64,000 nucleotides of DNA from Microcystis aeruginosa W13-11. Lineage in GTDB: Bacteria > Cyanobacteriota > Cyanobacteriia > Cyanobacteriales > Microcystaceae. The notes beneath the pieces were generated by a model. It saw nothing but the letters and a program-made list of their open reading frames with translations. It was not told where the DNA came from and did not search any database. Positions 36,431 to 46,231 of this stretch are shown here, piece after piece. The first letter of the stretch is position 1. The number at the start of each line of letters is the position of its first letter. Both the position numbers and the translations under genes were made by a program. Location of the stretch: positions 39,894 to 103,893 of the forward strand of contig JAADBR010000010.1 of NCBI GenBank assembly GCA_009995705.1, given 5' to 3'.

Positions 36431-36710
36431 GTTTTAGACACAGCAAGCCTTTTAGGGATTTAAAGAACATTTTAAAGGGGGATTTTTGGGACAACTTTGG
36501 GTGTACTATCACGTCAAAAGCCTGAAGACTTGTAAAATGAAATTCGCCATCCCATTGAATTTTACCCCGTATTATGCAAACTAACTCCCAAAAGCATTGC
36601 TAAAGGGCAAATTTAGAATCGCTGGGGTTTTTCGGGTCAAATTTCCAATCATGACAATTCGATGCTACAATAACGGACGGTTAATCAGTCCGAATTTGCA
36701 GTAAAAGTCT
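36431..36710. promoter_or_regulatory. Upstream region of the DprA-like gene
   Basis: Contains a small hairpin CGGAC/GTCCG (36675-36693) shortly before the TTG start at 36711. No other feature is recognisable. Confidence 0.35.
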
Positions 36711-37217
36711 TTGAGTCAATCTGTAGATACCACTAACACCCTAGACACTCTAGCTCAAGAACTGGCCGCCATTCAGCAGACCGGTTCTAAGCGCGTCGCT
36801 TTATTGGGTTCCCGTCATGTTCCCATCACACACCAGCAATTGATCGAAATGATGGCCTATGCCCTCGTGCTGGCGGGCAATCGGATTATGACCTCCGGGG
36901 CGACGGGAACCAATTCCGCCGTCATTAAGGGGGCGATGCGGGCAGATCCTAATCTGTTAACCGTGATCTTACCCCAAAGTCTTGATCGCCAGCCCCTGGA
37001 ATCCCAAGAACAACTCCAGCAGGTTATCCATCTGGTGGAATGTCCCGAAAATGACCATCTATCCCTAGGGGAAGCCAGCAGTCTCTGTAATCGGGAGATT
37101 ATCAATCGTTGTCAACAGTTAATCTGTTTTGCTTTCCACGACAGTCAGACCCTTTTGCAAACCTGCGCGGAAGCAGAAGATCAACGCAAGCTAGTTACCC
37201 TATTTTATTTTGACTAA
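36711..37217 (+). CDS. DNA recombination-mediator protein A-like (DprA/LOG fold)
   Basis: 168 residues from a TTG start. Rossmann-like elements: RVALLGSRHVPITHQQLI, NRIMTSGATGTNSAVIKGAM and CNREIINRCQQLICFAFHDS. Cyanobacterial annotations name this family after DprA, the RecA loader in transformation, but it lacks the other DprA domains, so a DNA role is not proven. It is 8 bases upstream of the MAPEG gene. Confidence 0.75.
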   Translation: MSQSVDTTNTLDTLAQELAAIQQTGSKRVALLGSRHVPITHQQLIEMMAYALVLAGNRIMTSGATGTNSAVIKGAMRADPNLLTVILPQSLDRQPLESQEQLQQVIHLVECPENDHLSLGEASSLCNREIINRCQQLICFAFHDSQTLLQTCAEAEDQRKLVTLFYFD

Positions 37218-37225
37218 ATTCAGCG

Positions 37226-37633
37226 ATGAATCTCTCCGTCAGTGCCATTCTTCTCTATTCGGTAGTGGCTGCCGCTATCTCTGTCTATCTACCTTTTCTG
37301 CTGGTGGCCTACGCTAGGGCTAAGGTGGGTTACAATACCTCCGCCCCCCGGGCCATGTTCGACCAACTCCCAGACTACGCTAAACGAGCAACTTGGGCCC
37401 ATCAAAATGGTTTTGAAACCTTTATGATCTATAGTGCCGCCGCTCTCATGGCCTACGTTACAGGAGTCTCCTCATCCCTGGCGGCTAACTGTGCGATCGC
37501 TTTTGTGATCCTCCGGCTTCTATTTTCCCTTTTTTATATCACTAATATCCCGATCGCTCGTTCCCTGATGTTCGGTCTTGGTTCTCTGTGTACTTATACT
37601 CTCTTTGGGTTAAGTTTAATCAAGATTCAGTAG
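37226..37633 (+). CDS. MAPEG family membrane protein
   Basis: 135 residues with four predicted helices and the family signature in YNTSAPRAMFDQLPDYAKRA, TWAHQNGFETFMIYSAAALM and LRLLFSLFYITNIPIARSLM. MAPEG proteins include glutathione S-transferase-like enzymes; bacterial members are mostly unassigned. The spacing suggests cotranscription with the upstream gene. Confidence 0.88.
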   Translation: MNLSVSAILLYSVVAAAISVYLPFLLVAYARAKVGYNTSAPRAMFDQLPDYAKRATWAHQNGFETFMIYSAAALMAYVTGVSSSLAANCAIAFVILRLLFSLFYITNIPIARSLMFGLGSLCTYTLFGLSLIKIQ

Positions 37634-37723
37634 AATTCCCCAAAACCGAGACGGGAGGGACGAGAAAAGCTACAGTTCGGGAGCGGCAAAGAATTTACCT
37701 AACCCGAACTAAGGTTAATTGTG

Positions 37724-38764
37724 TTAGTGATAAACCGGTAATTTGGGATTATCCACTGATAACAAACCAGTTAAAAGTGAGGCGGGTTTTTGACTATAGG
37801 GCCAAGCAAAAGCATGGCGAAAAGCCGCATCTTGACAAGCTTGTAATTGTCGAAAGTCGATCACGTCTAGGGTGAGTAAATTCTCGTACTCGAAGGGCAG
37901 CCGGACATTGTGTAAACCAGCATTATCGGTACAGATAGCAATATCAACCCCCGCTTCAAAACAGCGATCAAAGACTATCTTTAATTGCGATAAACTTTCG
38001 AGAGTGCCAGTTTTTAAATAGGTGGTGGGACAGACTTCTAAACATTGATGACGACGGGCAACTTCCGGCAGCAGTTCTGGATATTGTAGGGGAATTTGAA
38101 TACCGTGACCAATTCTTTGCAGATAGGGCAGTAATTGGGGATAACAACCGTTCTTTGTTTCATAAAGATGGCTGGTGGTATTTAAACCATTTTCCCTGGC
38201 ATAACTGTATAAACCAGCAAATTCCTCTAGTCGAGTTTGGTAGTAGGAATCACCCCCAGCAATATCGATCGCACAGACGTATTCTCTCATTCCTAAGGCC
38301 AGATCAACGATCGCTTTGTTGACTTCGTAGGGAAGTCGCGAGTGCATACAGAGAATTTGACTGGTAATAATCGGATATTCGCTCATTTTCGAGGCTTGAC
38401 CAACGATCTCGACAATTGATCGCATTTGCTCGATGCGCTCTGTTTGGTTCAAATGTTCGTCGGTGCGATAGTAGGGAGTATAGCGCAATTCTAAATAGGC
38501 AAGATTCTCGAAGATGTAAGCACCGCGAATCAGACGATAAATAAAATAGGGCAAAGTTTGGGCGGTTTGGACACTTTCGACGAGGGTGTGTAATTCCAAA
38601 TACTCATCTAAACTGTTGCGTTTGCGGGTGTAAAATTCCTCAAAAGCGGGGTATTCTGGGAATTTGGCCGCTAAATCCCGCTCATGTCTGTGAAAGTAGC
38701 GCCAGAGAATTCTTGGTACTACCGATCCCCCTAAATGCCGATGCAAATCCGCGTATAAAGCCAC
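37724..38764 (-). CDS. Adenosine deaminase family hydrolase
   Basis: 346-residue amidohydrolase. Zinc and catalytic motifs: DLHRHLGGS near the N-terminus, TSHLYETKNG (about 207), RIGHGIQIPL, CLEVCPTTYL, and the Asp pair in ICTDNAGLHN. Adenosine deaminases turn adenosine into inosine; relatives act on other aminopurines or nucleotides, so the substrate is open. Its 3' end is close to the convergent MAPEG gene. Confidence 0.85.
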   Translation of the reverse strand: MALYADLHRHLGGSVVPRILWRYFHRHERDLAAKFPEYPAFEEFYTRKRNSLDEYLELHTLVESVQTAQTLPYFIYRLIRGAYIFENLAYLELRYTPYYRTDEHLNQTERIEQMRSIVEIVGQASKMSEYPIITSQILCMHSRLPYEVNKAIVDLALGMREYVCAIDIAGGDSYYQTRLEEFAGLYSYARENGLNTTSHLYETKNGCYPQLLPYLQRIGHGIQIPLQYPELLPEVARRHQCLEVCPTTYLKTGTLESLSQLKIVFDRCFEAGVDIAICTDNAGLHNVRLPFEYENLLTLDVIDFRQLQACQDAAFRHAFAWPYSQKPASLLTGLLSVDNPKLPVYH

Positions 38765-38907
38765 AACTCCGCTGCTCCTTAGTCTCTCAAATATTCCTTA
38801 AATATAACGAAGTTTTACAATTGTTTGACAATCGTTCCCAAATAGTATCAGTACCTAGTCGGTGAACAGTGTGGGGAGATGGGAGATGGGGAGAAAAACG
38901 CTGATAA

Positions 38908-38945
38908 CTAGTAACCGATAACTGATCACTGATCACTGATAACTG
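38908..38945. repeat. Tandem GATAACT / GATCACT repeats
   Basis: Several 7-8 base units of the (C)TGATAACTGATCACT type before the 38994 gene; the third site of this repeat class. Confidence 0.8.
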
Positions 38946-38993
38946 CTTAATGATTTGATAGCATGGAGGAAAACCTATAGAGGGTGAAGCGGT

Positions 38994-39821
38994 ATGAGTG
39001 ACTATAAAAATTCTTCTTCCATGCGCTATTTCTTGGCAGGATTAAAACCCTTTGCCCAACCTTTATTTTGGCTGCCCCTAGGAATATTTTCCTTAGCCCT
39101 CATTGCTTTCTCGATATATCAACGGAATCCTGAATGGTTGGGTTCGGTATTCGATACCCCCGGAATGTCCTTGCAGGAACGGGAAATCAGGGCCAACCAG
39201 ATTACCGATACTCCTCTCCCCACTGCCGTACCACTGCCGGCCATTCCTGCCAATAATAATACCGCTCGCCCGGGGAAACCGGCCTCGACGCAGCCTTTTG
39301 ATCCTTTAAATGCTAATCCCAATGACAACCAGAAACCCTCTTTATTCGCCCCGTTAATGCCGCCAGTCAAGTCAAATCCAGTACCGAATGCTAGTAAAGG
39401 TCTGCAACCGATTCAAGTGCAACCGATTAGTGGCAACACTAGCAATTATCCTTTACAGAGGGAAATCGAAAATCGCTCGCGGACTGCTAACTTGAATAAT
39501 TATTCTAATCTCAACCCCGGGGGCAACCCGAATCAAGTCGCCCCCCAGGGAAATTATTCTCCTTATCAGCAAAATGTTCGGCCTCTACCCTCTTGGAATA
39601 ATGCCAACCCTAACCCCGTCCCCGGCTCTATCAACCAATCCAACTATTATCAGCCGCCCTATCAGGCCCCCGTCTACGGCAATCAACCTAACGTCACTGG
39701 TTATCCCAATCAGGGAATGCCGCCCAACAATAATGGCATCCCCAATCAAGTTCCCTCTCAAAGTATTAACCGAGGTTTCTCCATCCAACAGCCGATTAAT
39801 GCCCGGCCTTCTGGTTACTAG
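38994..39821 (+). CDS. Membrane-anchored Pro/Asn-rich hypothetical protein
   Basis: 275 residues. One membrane helix (about 20-42: LFWLPLGIFSLALIAFSIYQ) followed by a low-complexity tail rich in Pro, Asn, Gln and Tyr (NPNQVAPQGNYSPYQQN and similar). This suggests a cell-envelope protein with an unstructured extracytoplasmic region. No family is recognised. GGTGAAGCGGT lies before the ATG. Confidence 0.65.
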   Translation: MSDYKNSSSMRYFLAGLKPFAQPLFWLPLGIFSLALIAFSIYQRNPEWLGSVFDTPGMSLQEREIRANQITDTPLPTAVPLPAIPANNNTARPGKPASTQPFDPLNANPNDNQKPSLFAPLMPPVKSNPVPNASKGLQPIQVQPISGNTSNYPLQREIENRSRTANLNNYSNLNPGGNPNQVAPQGNYSPYQQNVRPLPSWNNANPNPVPGSINQSNYYQPPYQAPVYGNQPNVTGYPNQGMPPNNNGIPNQVPSQSINRGFSIQQPINARPSGY

Positions 39822-39827
39822 AGGAAC

Positions 39828-40718
39828 TTAGATAGGAGCTTGCAGGAAGTCTAATAAAATCGGATTAACTATTTCTGGGGCTTCATCTTGGGGACAGTGG
39901 CCTAAACCGGCTAAGGGGATAAACTGTTTTACTGTCGGGAATCGTGCTAATTCTTGGCCCAAGGGCAAGGGTTCCCAGGGATCCTCGCTACCCCAAAGCA
40001 GAATCGCTGGACAGGGGAGAATCGGCAGCAGGTCTTCTGGGAGTGGGCCACCAGAATAACCAGTAAAAGCGAGGAAAACCTCGATCGCGCCCTGATCTCT
40101 GGCGGGTTTTAAGATTATTTCTACTAATTCCTCCGTTACCGCTTCCGAGCGCCGATAAGCTTGCAGGAGAATTTTACGCACTGTCTGGGGTTTAGCGATC
40201 TGTTGGAAGAAAAAAGCCCCAATTGCTTTATTTTTGAGAATTATTTGGGCAATATCCGCGCCTAAACGACGATACCAGGGTAATTCCCCCCGTTTTCTTT
40301 CGTGCAGTAGCCTGAGGGAACAATTGATCGCCGCCACCCCAAGGACAAAATCGGGATGATCGACGGCAGCCTGCATAATGGCGATGCAACCGATGGAATT
40401 CCCCGCCAAAAAAGCAGCACCCCCCACCACTTCCCGACAAAAATCGGCAATTTGCGCCCCCCAAGTCTCGAAAGTGTAATCGATCTCGTTTTTTGGTTCG
40501 GGTTTGTCGGAACCGCCAAAACCGATTAAATCTAGGGCAAAACAGCGACATTTTTCGCCTAAAACGGGGATATTTTTCCGCCAATGTCCCCAAGATGCCC
40601 CAAATCCATGCACAAGCACGATCGCGGGTCCTGTCTCCCCCGCACTTTGATAGGTGATTTTGAATCCCCGCCAATGCCAGATTTTTGGTTGTGTCTCTAA
40701 TCCTAGAATTCGCTGCAT
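39828..40718 (-). CDS. Alpha/beta hydrolase
   Basis: 296 residues with the complete fold signature: oxyanion region VLVHGFGASWGHWRKN, nucleophile elbow GNSIG (about residue 106-110, Ser), acid in LLWGSEDPWEP, and catalytic His in GLGHCPQDEAPE. It resembles the haloalkane-dehalogenase or lipase-like hydrolases common in cyanobacteria and plastids; the substrate is unknown. Convergent with the 38994 gene. Confidence 0.9.
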   Translation of the reverse strand: MQRILGLETQPKIWHWRGFKITYQSAGETGPAIVLVHGFGASWGHWRKNIPVLGEKCRCFALDLIGFGGSDKPEPKNEIDYTFETWGAQIADFCREVVGGAAFLAGNSIGCIAIMQAAVDHPDFVLGVAAINCSLRLLHERKRGELPWYRRLGADIAQIILKNKAIGAFFFQQIAKPQTVRKILLQAYRRSEAVTEELVEIILKPARDQGAIEVFLAFTGYSGGPLPEDLLPILPCPAILLWGSEDPWEPLPLGQELARFPTVKQFIPLAGLGHCPQDEAPEIVNPILLDFLQAPI

Positions 40719-40856
40719 ACTTTGTTGTGTTTGTAAAGTATTTGTTGCTTTTCTTAATATATACTGTCAGGTTAAGTGGCGGCTTGGCTGGTGGTCTGGG
40801 GATGATGCCCAATCCCGTCGTACTCCATCTTGATGAAAAACGCTATATTACTGGAC

Positions 40857-40905
40857 TTCACCCATACATAACTACTACAATGGTATAAAACCTTTATCCA
40901 TCAGA
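40857..40905. repeat. IS-related flank repeat
   Basis: A string starting CCCATACATAACTACTACAA and ending TTATCCATCA recurs with few changes at 57480-57525. It is probably the end of a degraded insertion sequence. Confidence 0.5.
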
Positions 40906-41035
40906 TGATTAAGCTAGAGGTTTAAAGACTGATTCGGGTTCCAATTATTTTTATTAATAAATATTTTACACACTTGATACCGGGTAAGCAAGAGGGCTAC
41001 GGCACTACTACCAGATCATTTCCTCTAAAAAAATC

Positions 41036-41145
41036 AAGAATCACGTTGGCGAGTCCTTTGGTATTTTATCCATGACTACAATGCACAGCAACGCAAAGGA
41101 TTAAGCCTCCATCACTACTACCGAATCACTGCCCATCAAGAGTAA
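41036..41145 (+). pseudogene. DDE transposase, C-terminal remnant
   Basis: About 35 codons (RWRVLWYFIHDYNAQQRKG, LSLHHYYRITAHQE, stop). The same sequence, more damaged, lies on the minus strand at 63735-63896. The bases after the stop (AAGACTGATTCTGTGCTACC) are also found, inverted, upstream of the 9922 transposase fragment, which points to one IS family. Confidence 0.6.
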
Positions 41146-41300
41146 GACTGATTCTGTGCTACCGTTTAAATTGGGGATTGCCGTCTAGAATTTGGTATCG
41201 ACGACTGGCGACGGGCTCCCTAAAACGAAAACTTTATACCTCGCCCTTGAGATGACTGTTATAAGTTGTGTTGAGAAATGTGTAGAGTTGGAGCAAATCC

Positions 41301-41329
41301 TTGACGGGAACCTAAGCTCTTGTGATAAC
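41301..41329 (+). promoter_or_regulatory. Sigma-70-type promoter candidate
   Basis: TTGACG and GATAAC are separated by exactly 17 bases, with TG two bases before the -10 box. It lies about 60 bases before the small gene at 41387. Confidence 0.45.
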
Positions 41330-41386
41330 TTGTATAGGGGTTATCGACAAGACCCCCTCAGCTAGACAGACCCCTCCAGTTTCTCT

Positions 41387-41572
41387 ATGTTTCATCCTAA
41401 CCAATCGGAAACCCGCGAAGATATCCGTGAGTATGTGGCTCAACTACAACTTCACATGGCTTTACAAGCTCGTAATCTCGTGCCTAGTCTGACTAATACT
41501 AGAGATAGTCGCGAGAAACTGCTGCAGGATACCCAGGCGACTATTGAAAAAATCGTTTCTCGTCATTTCTAG
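41387..41572 (+). CDS. Small hypothetical protein
   Basis: 61 residues, strongly helical (ETREDIREYVAQLQLHMALQ, then DSREKLLQDTQATIEKIVSR). No membrane segment, no recognised family and no good ribosome-binding site. It is supported by a plausible promoter upstream and by its clean helical pattern, but it is surrounded by IS debris. Confidence 0.45.
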   Translation: MFHPNQSETREDIREYVAQLQLHMALQARNLVPSLTNTRDSREKLLQDTQATIEKIVSRHF

Positions 41573-41582
41573 TTGACCGATT

Positions 41583-41710
41583 TTAGCATAGTCACTTGAA
41601 CCACAGGACAGGCATACAGGTGTCAAAATTGCCACTGCGGAGGCTGTTACTAATCTCGATGTCTCCGCTTCTGCAAGAGCAAGAATTGTCTCCTGTCCAT
41701 CAGTAGACAT
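41583..41710 (-). pseudogene. Possible IS fragment with zinc-finger motif
   Basis: Minus-strand frame MSTDGQETILALAEAE... ending in CLSCGSSDYAKIGQ. The CxxC-x4-K-x-G pattern resembles the N-terminus of IS1-type InsA proteins. Short and uncertain. Confidence 0.3.
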
Positions 41711-41727
41711 TTACCTTGTCGTGACAG

Positions 41728-41918
41728 CAAAGTATAGACCACCAGTTCTTTCGGCTGTCTATACTTTGGATGGTCATAATCTGAGATTTATTAAACTTCT
41801 GAAGTCGTAGAGTGAGCAAGGAATCCAATTCATTTTTATGTTTCAAATAGGCATCATTCAGACATCCATAAATAGGGGTTGCACGGCTACAACTTGCATT
41901 TTTTACAAAGACAATAAC
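41728..41918 (-). mobile_element. Rearranged IS630 remnant
   Basis: Carries the last 30 or so codons of the 30914-type transposase (YGCLNDAYLKHKNELDSLLT, then LRLQKFNKSQIM), its right end at 41762, and a left-end piece TTGCACGGCTACAACTTGCA (from 41879) in the wrong relative orientation. A second right-end-like string CAAAGTATAGAC (41728) forms an exact 12-bp inverted repeat with GTCTATACTTTG (41757), as if two elements once abutted. Non-functional. Confidence 0.7.
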
Positions 41919-41961
41919 ATATAGCAAACCTAAATGAGTTGTGAAAAGGCATCAAATCTTT

Positions 41962-42108
41962 TCAAGTTAGGGAATTTGAAGAGATTATATTTGCCAAAAA
42001 ATTCAAATAAAAGATTAACAATCTTAAAGTTTTTGCCGAATTGATTAAACGCTCTATTTGTCTTTGTCTTTCATTTTGATTGGTTTCTAATTGCTTTTTT
42101 TCTTTCAT
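41962..42108 (-). other. Short unrecognised ORF
   Basis: 48 codons from ATG, highly charged then hydrophobic (MKEKKQLETNQNERQRQIER, then LLIFYLNFLANIISSNS). Possibly the tail of a mobile-element protein. No family recognised. Confidence 0.25.
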
Positions 42109-42109
42109 T

Positions 42110-42530
42110 TCTTGATAAAACTCCTCTATTTTACCCTAGCAAGCTCTATTTAGGGCTTGCTGAATAAATCTAAAAACCTTGTTGGATAAGGCTTTTAGAC
42201 TTTTTTTCCCCCAAAAAGTGCCGACCATTGGAGGGATCGGTAGGGCTGTTTCATTTTCCATCTTAAAACAAGAAGTCGGAGAGACAGAAGGCAGAGGGCA
42301 GCAGGCAGGAGGGAGTTTTTTCAAGAGAGAAAATCATTATTATTAAAAAAAAGCCTCCCCTTCTCTCCCCACACCCCCACACTCCCTACCCTTCCTAATT
42401 TTCAGCCGACTTTGAAACAGTCCTAGGGTTTGGATTGAGTGATAAAACCGAAAGTAACGCCCAATTTTAGGAGAAAGTTTCCCCTGAAAAATCCCAAATT
42501 AGTAGATTTACAAAAATGAGATGCACCCTC
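42110..42530. other. Repeat-rich intergenic region
   Basis: About 420 bases of Pro/Ser-codon-like, low-complexity and pyrimidine-rich sequence (42340-42410). No supported gene; the minus-strand frame at 42136-42324 looks like repeat sequence. Confidence 0.45.
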
Positions 42531-43517
42531 TTAATAAGCAATGTCTCCATTGGTTTGAAACCAATTGACGGCATCAGCTAAAGCTTGTCTAATCGGTGAT
42601 TGCGGTAAGTCCAGTTCTTGCACTGCCTTCGAGGAATCGTAGTACATGGACTGTTTTGACATTTTCACGCCATCAAGGGGTATAGAAGGCGATTTTCCGA
42701 AGACAGGAAGAACTTTTTCATCCAACCAAGCTATTAGTAAAGGAATCCAAAAAGGCAAAACAATTTTGGTGGCATTTCTGCCAGTAATTTCGGCTAATTC
42801 TGTCAACAAAGTTTTTAAAGAAGTGTTTTGATGACCTAAAATATATCTTTCGCCAGTTCTGCCCTTTTCTAAAGCTAATAAATGTCCCCAGACCACATCG
42901 CGCACATCAATTAGATTTAATCCCGTATTCACATAAGCGGGCATTTTTCGCCGCAAAGAACGGAGAATAATGTCGCTGGTGGGTGTAGGCTTAAGATCAA
43001 AGGCTCCCATGGGCGTACTAGGATTAACTATAACGATATCCTGTCCTCTTTGCGCTGCTTTCAATGCTTCCTGTTCTGCCCAATACTTTGATTTTTTATA
43101 ATAACCCACCAATTGATGGGCGGGACTTTGATAAGTTTCATCAACACTTTCACCCTTTTTACCCACTCCAATAGCCGCCACAGAACTGGTATAAACTATT
43201 CTGGCAATTCCCGCTAAATGCGCCGATTCTAGCACATTTCTTGTACCTAAAACATTGTTTTGGTAGAGTTGATGTCTATCCTTTTACCAGAGAGAATAGT
43301 GCGCCGCTACATGAAAGAGAACTTCGCATCCGACCATTAATTTAAATAAGTTCTCATCATTTAAATGACCCCAGACAATTTCCAGATCTAAACCCCACAA
43401 ATTTCTGAGATTACTCTGGGGACGGACGAGGACGCGCACTTGGTAGCCTTCGACTAAAAGCAATCGCACTAAATTCGCCCTGATAAAACCCGTTCCACCC
43501 GTCACAAAAGCACGCAT
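42531..43517 (-). pseudogene. hpnA: HpnA-like NAD-dependent sugar epimerase/dehydratase, nonsense-mutated
   Basis: The two neighbouring frames 43284-43517 and 42531-43235 are in the same phase and form one gene of 328 codons, interrupted only by TAA at 43284-43286 (AHYSLW, stop, KDRHQLYQNNVLGTRNVL). Homologues have Gln there, so CAA to TAA is the simplest change. The SDR fold is otherwise complete: VYTSSVAAIG, active-site YYKKSK, NPSTPMGAFDLKPTPT, NTGLNLIDVRDVVWGHLLAL. In addition the Rossmann loop reads GGTGFIR, with Arg where the third Gly of GxxGxxG belongs. The hopanoid-associated epimerase assignment is by resemblance. Confidence 0.82.
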
Positions 43518-43686
43518 TGCTCAAACTTTCCCCTGTTTTCACTTCCTATCGATAACTGAAATTTAATCTCCTTAACTTCATCATTACTATACCTTAATCT
43601 TAGCCAAAATTTAAGCTTTTCTTGATAAAATTTGAGAACAGATTATTTTAGACTGAGAGCAGTTAATTTTTAGTAAAAACATTCCT

Positions 43687-46221
43687 ATGGATCCATCTCC
43701 AGAGTCAACTTTTGTTTGTCCGATTATCATCGAAGACGACAGAACGGGATTAGACACAGAAACTATCCGACGGGCCTTAAGGGATAATTTACTCTATATT
43801 CAAGGTAAATTACCGGAATTAGCCAGCAAAAACGATCTTTACATGGCCTTAGCTTATACCATCCGCGATCGTTTATTGCAGCGTTGGTTAACCACCCAAC
43901 AAACCTATCTAAAAAAAGATGTCAGAACCGTTTGTTATCTCTCAGCCGAATTTTTAGTCGGTCCCCATTTGGCTAATAATTTAATCAATCTCGGTATCTA
44001 CGAACAGGTGGAGAAAGCTGTCAGCGAATCGGGATTAAAACTAGAAGAATTAATTGCCCAGGAAGAAGAACCGGGGTTAGGAAATGGTGGTTTAGGTCGT
44101 TTAGCTGCCTGTTATCTTGATTCCCTTTCTACCCTAGAAATTCCGGCTATTGGTTACGGTATTCGCTACGAATTTGGTATCTTTGATCAAGAAATTCACG
44201 ACGGTTGGCAGGTAGAAATAACCGATAAGTGGTTACAGTATGGAAATCCTTGGGAAATTGCCCGACCGGAAGCGGGAGTAGAGGTAAAATTTGGCGGTTA
44301 TACCGAATCCTATACCGACGAAAATGGTAATTATCGCAGTCGTTGGATTGCCGATTATGTAGTCAAAGGAATCCCCTACGATACCCCAATTCTCGGCTAT
44401 CGAGTTAACACCGCTAATACTATGCGTCTATGGAAATCAGAAGCTTGTGAATCTTTTGATTTTGGTCGTTTTAATCGCGGCGATTATTATGGTGCGGTGG
44501 ATAATAAAGTTCACTCGGAAAATATCAGTAAAGTTCTCTATCCGAACGATGAACCAATTCAAGGCAAAGAACTACGTTTAGAACAGCAATATTTCTTTGT
44601 TTCCTGTTCCCTACAGGATATGATTCGTATTCACTTGTACGAGAACCCCAGTCTCGATAATTTTCATCAAAAATGGTCGGTACAATTGAATGATACTCAC
44701 CCTTCTGTCGGGGTAGCTGAGTTAATGCGCTTGTTAATTGATGTGCATCATTTCGATTGGAATAAAGCTTGGTTTATTACTCAAAATACCTTCGCTTACA
44801 CCAATCATACTCTTTTGCCAGAAGCTTTAGAAAAATGGCCTTTGAGTATTTTTGGTCGTCTTTTACCCCGATTAATGGAAATTATCTACGAAATTAACCA
44901 TCGTTTCTTGGATAAAATTCGCATTATTTATCCCCATGATGACGGCAAAATGTCCCGTTTATCTATAATCGATGAAAGCGGCGAAAAATACATCCGTATG
45001 GCTCACCTCGCCTGTGTGGGTTCCCAGGCAATTAATGGGGTGGCAGCCCTCCATACAGAATTACTGAAAAAAGATGTTCTGCGCGATTTCTATGAACTCT
45101 TTCCCGAAAAGTTTAGCAACAAAACCAATGGAGTTACTCCCCGGCGCTGGATAGTTTCTAGTAATCCCCGCTTGACTGTTGCGATTACAGAAAAAATCGG
45201 CGAAAATTGGATTAAGCATCTGGAGGATTTACGCGGCTTAGAAAACTATGTGGATGATGGAGGATTTCGGGACTCTTGGCGACGAATTAAATACGATATT
45301 AAGGCAGATTTAGCCAATTATATCGATAAAAAAGTCGGCATTAAAGTTGATCCTAGTACCCTCTTTGATGTGCAGGTAAAACGCATTCACGAATATAAAC
45401 GGCAACATCTCAACGTTTTACATATCGTCACTCTCTATCATCGCCTCAAAAATAATCCCAATCTCGATATTACCCCCCGTACCTTTATTTTTGGTGGTAA
45501 GGCAGCCCCGGGTTATTTTATGGCGAAATTAATCATTAAATTGATTAATTCTGTGGCGGAAGTGATCGATAATGATCCGACGATTGGAGGACGTTTAAAA
45601 GTGGTTTTCCTAACCGATTATAATGCCACCTTCGGTCAACGGGTTTATCCGGCTGCCGACTTGTCCGAACAGATTTCCACCGCTGGGAAAGAAGCTTCGG
45701 GAACTGGTAATATGAAATTCTCCATGAATGGTGCCTTAACTATCGGTACTCTTGATGGGGCAAATATCGAAATTCGTGAAGAGGTGGGAGCGGAAAATTT
45801 CTTTCTTTTTGGCTTGACAACTGAGGAGGTTTATGCTAAGAAAGCCGCTGGTTACAATCCCCAAGAATACTATTACCATAACGAAGAATTGCGGGCAGTA
45901 TTAGACCTCATTGGCTCGGGATTTTTTAGCCGGGGTGATAGTAGTTTATTCCGTCCGCTTGTGGATAATCTTATCTACGATGATCCCTATATGTTACTGG
46001 CCGATTATCAATCCTATATCGACTGTCAGGAAGGAGTCGGTCGTGCCTATAAAGATCAAGAACATTGGAGTCGTTTAGCGATTCTTAATGTGGCCCGCAT
46101 GGGTAAATTCTCTAGCGATCGATCGATTGGGCAATACTGCGAGGAAATCTGGCGGGTACAACCAGTAAAGATTGAATTACCCGATTATACTCAAGCTAAT
46201 GCTGGTTTATCGGTAAATTAG
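43687..46221 (+). CDS. glgP: Glycogen phosphorylase
   Basis: Releases glucose-1-phosphate from glycogen with PLP as cofactor. The full-length 844-residue protein has GLGNGGLGRLAACYLDSLST (about 136-155), VQLNDTHPSVGVAELMR, TNGVTPRRW, VKRIHEYKRQHLNVL, and the PLP-lysine segment ASGTGNMKFSMNGAL with Lys677. Together with glucokinase elsewhere in the window it belongs to night-time glycogen use, though the two are not linked in an operon. A hairpin follows the stop. Confidence 0.96.
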   Translation: MDPSPESTFVCPIIIEDDRTGLDTETIRRALRDNLLYIQGKLPELASKNDLYMALAYTIRDRLLQRWLTTQQTYLKKDVRTVCYLSAEFLVGPHLANNLINLGIYEQVEKAVSESGLKLEELIAQEEEPGLGNGGLGRLAACYLDSLSTLEIPAIGYGIRYEFGIFDQEIHDGWQVEITDKWLQYGNPWEIARPEAGVEVKFGGYTESYTDENGNYRSRWIADYVVKGIPYDTPILGYRVNTANTMRLWKSEACESFDFGRFNRGDYYGAVDNKVHSENISKVLYPNDEPIQGKELRLEQQYFFVSCSLQDMIRIHLYENPSLDNFHQKWSVQLNDTHPSVGVAELMRLLIDVHHFDWNKAWFITQNTFAYTNHTLLPEALEKWPLSIFGRLLPRLMEIIYEINHRFLDKIRIIYPHDDGKMSRLSIIDESGEKYIRMAHLACVGSQAINGVAALHTELLKKDVLRDFYELFPEKFSNKTNGVTPRRWIVSSNPRLTVAITEKIGENWIKHLEDLRGLENYVDDGGFRDSWRRIKYDIKADLANYIDKKVGIKVDPSTLFDVQVKRIHEYKRQHLNVLHIVTLYHRLKNNPNLDITPRTFIFGGKAAPGYFMAKLIIKLINSVAEVIDNDPTIGGRLKVVFLTDYNATFGQRVYPAADLSEQISTAGKEASGTGNMKFSMNGALTIGTLDGANIEIREEVGAENFFLFGLTTEEVYAKKAAGYNPQEYYYHNEELRAVLDLIGSGFFSRGDSSLFRPLVDNLIYDDPYMLLADYQSYIDCQEGVGRAYKDQEHWSRLAILNVARMGKFSSDRSIGQYCEEIWRVQPVKIELPDYTQANAGLSVN

Positions 46222-46231
46222 AACCAATCTA

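Noticed and set aside
36266..36463. Short plus-strand frame through the 112-bp repeat, similar to one at 62679-62951
   Set aside because: The shared peptide comes only from the identical DNA repeat; the flanks differ and no start signal is present, so it is not a gene family.
38880..38945. Tandem repeats considered as a CRISPR array
   Set aside because: Units are 7-8 bases with no spacers; no cas genes occur in the window.
42136..42324. 62-codon minus-strand frame before the epimerase
   Set aside because: Low-complexity repeat sequence with no family match.
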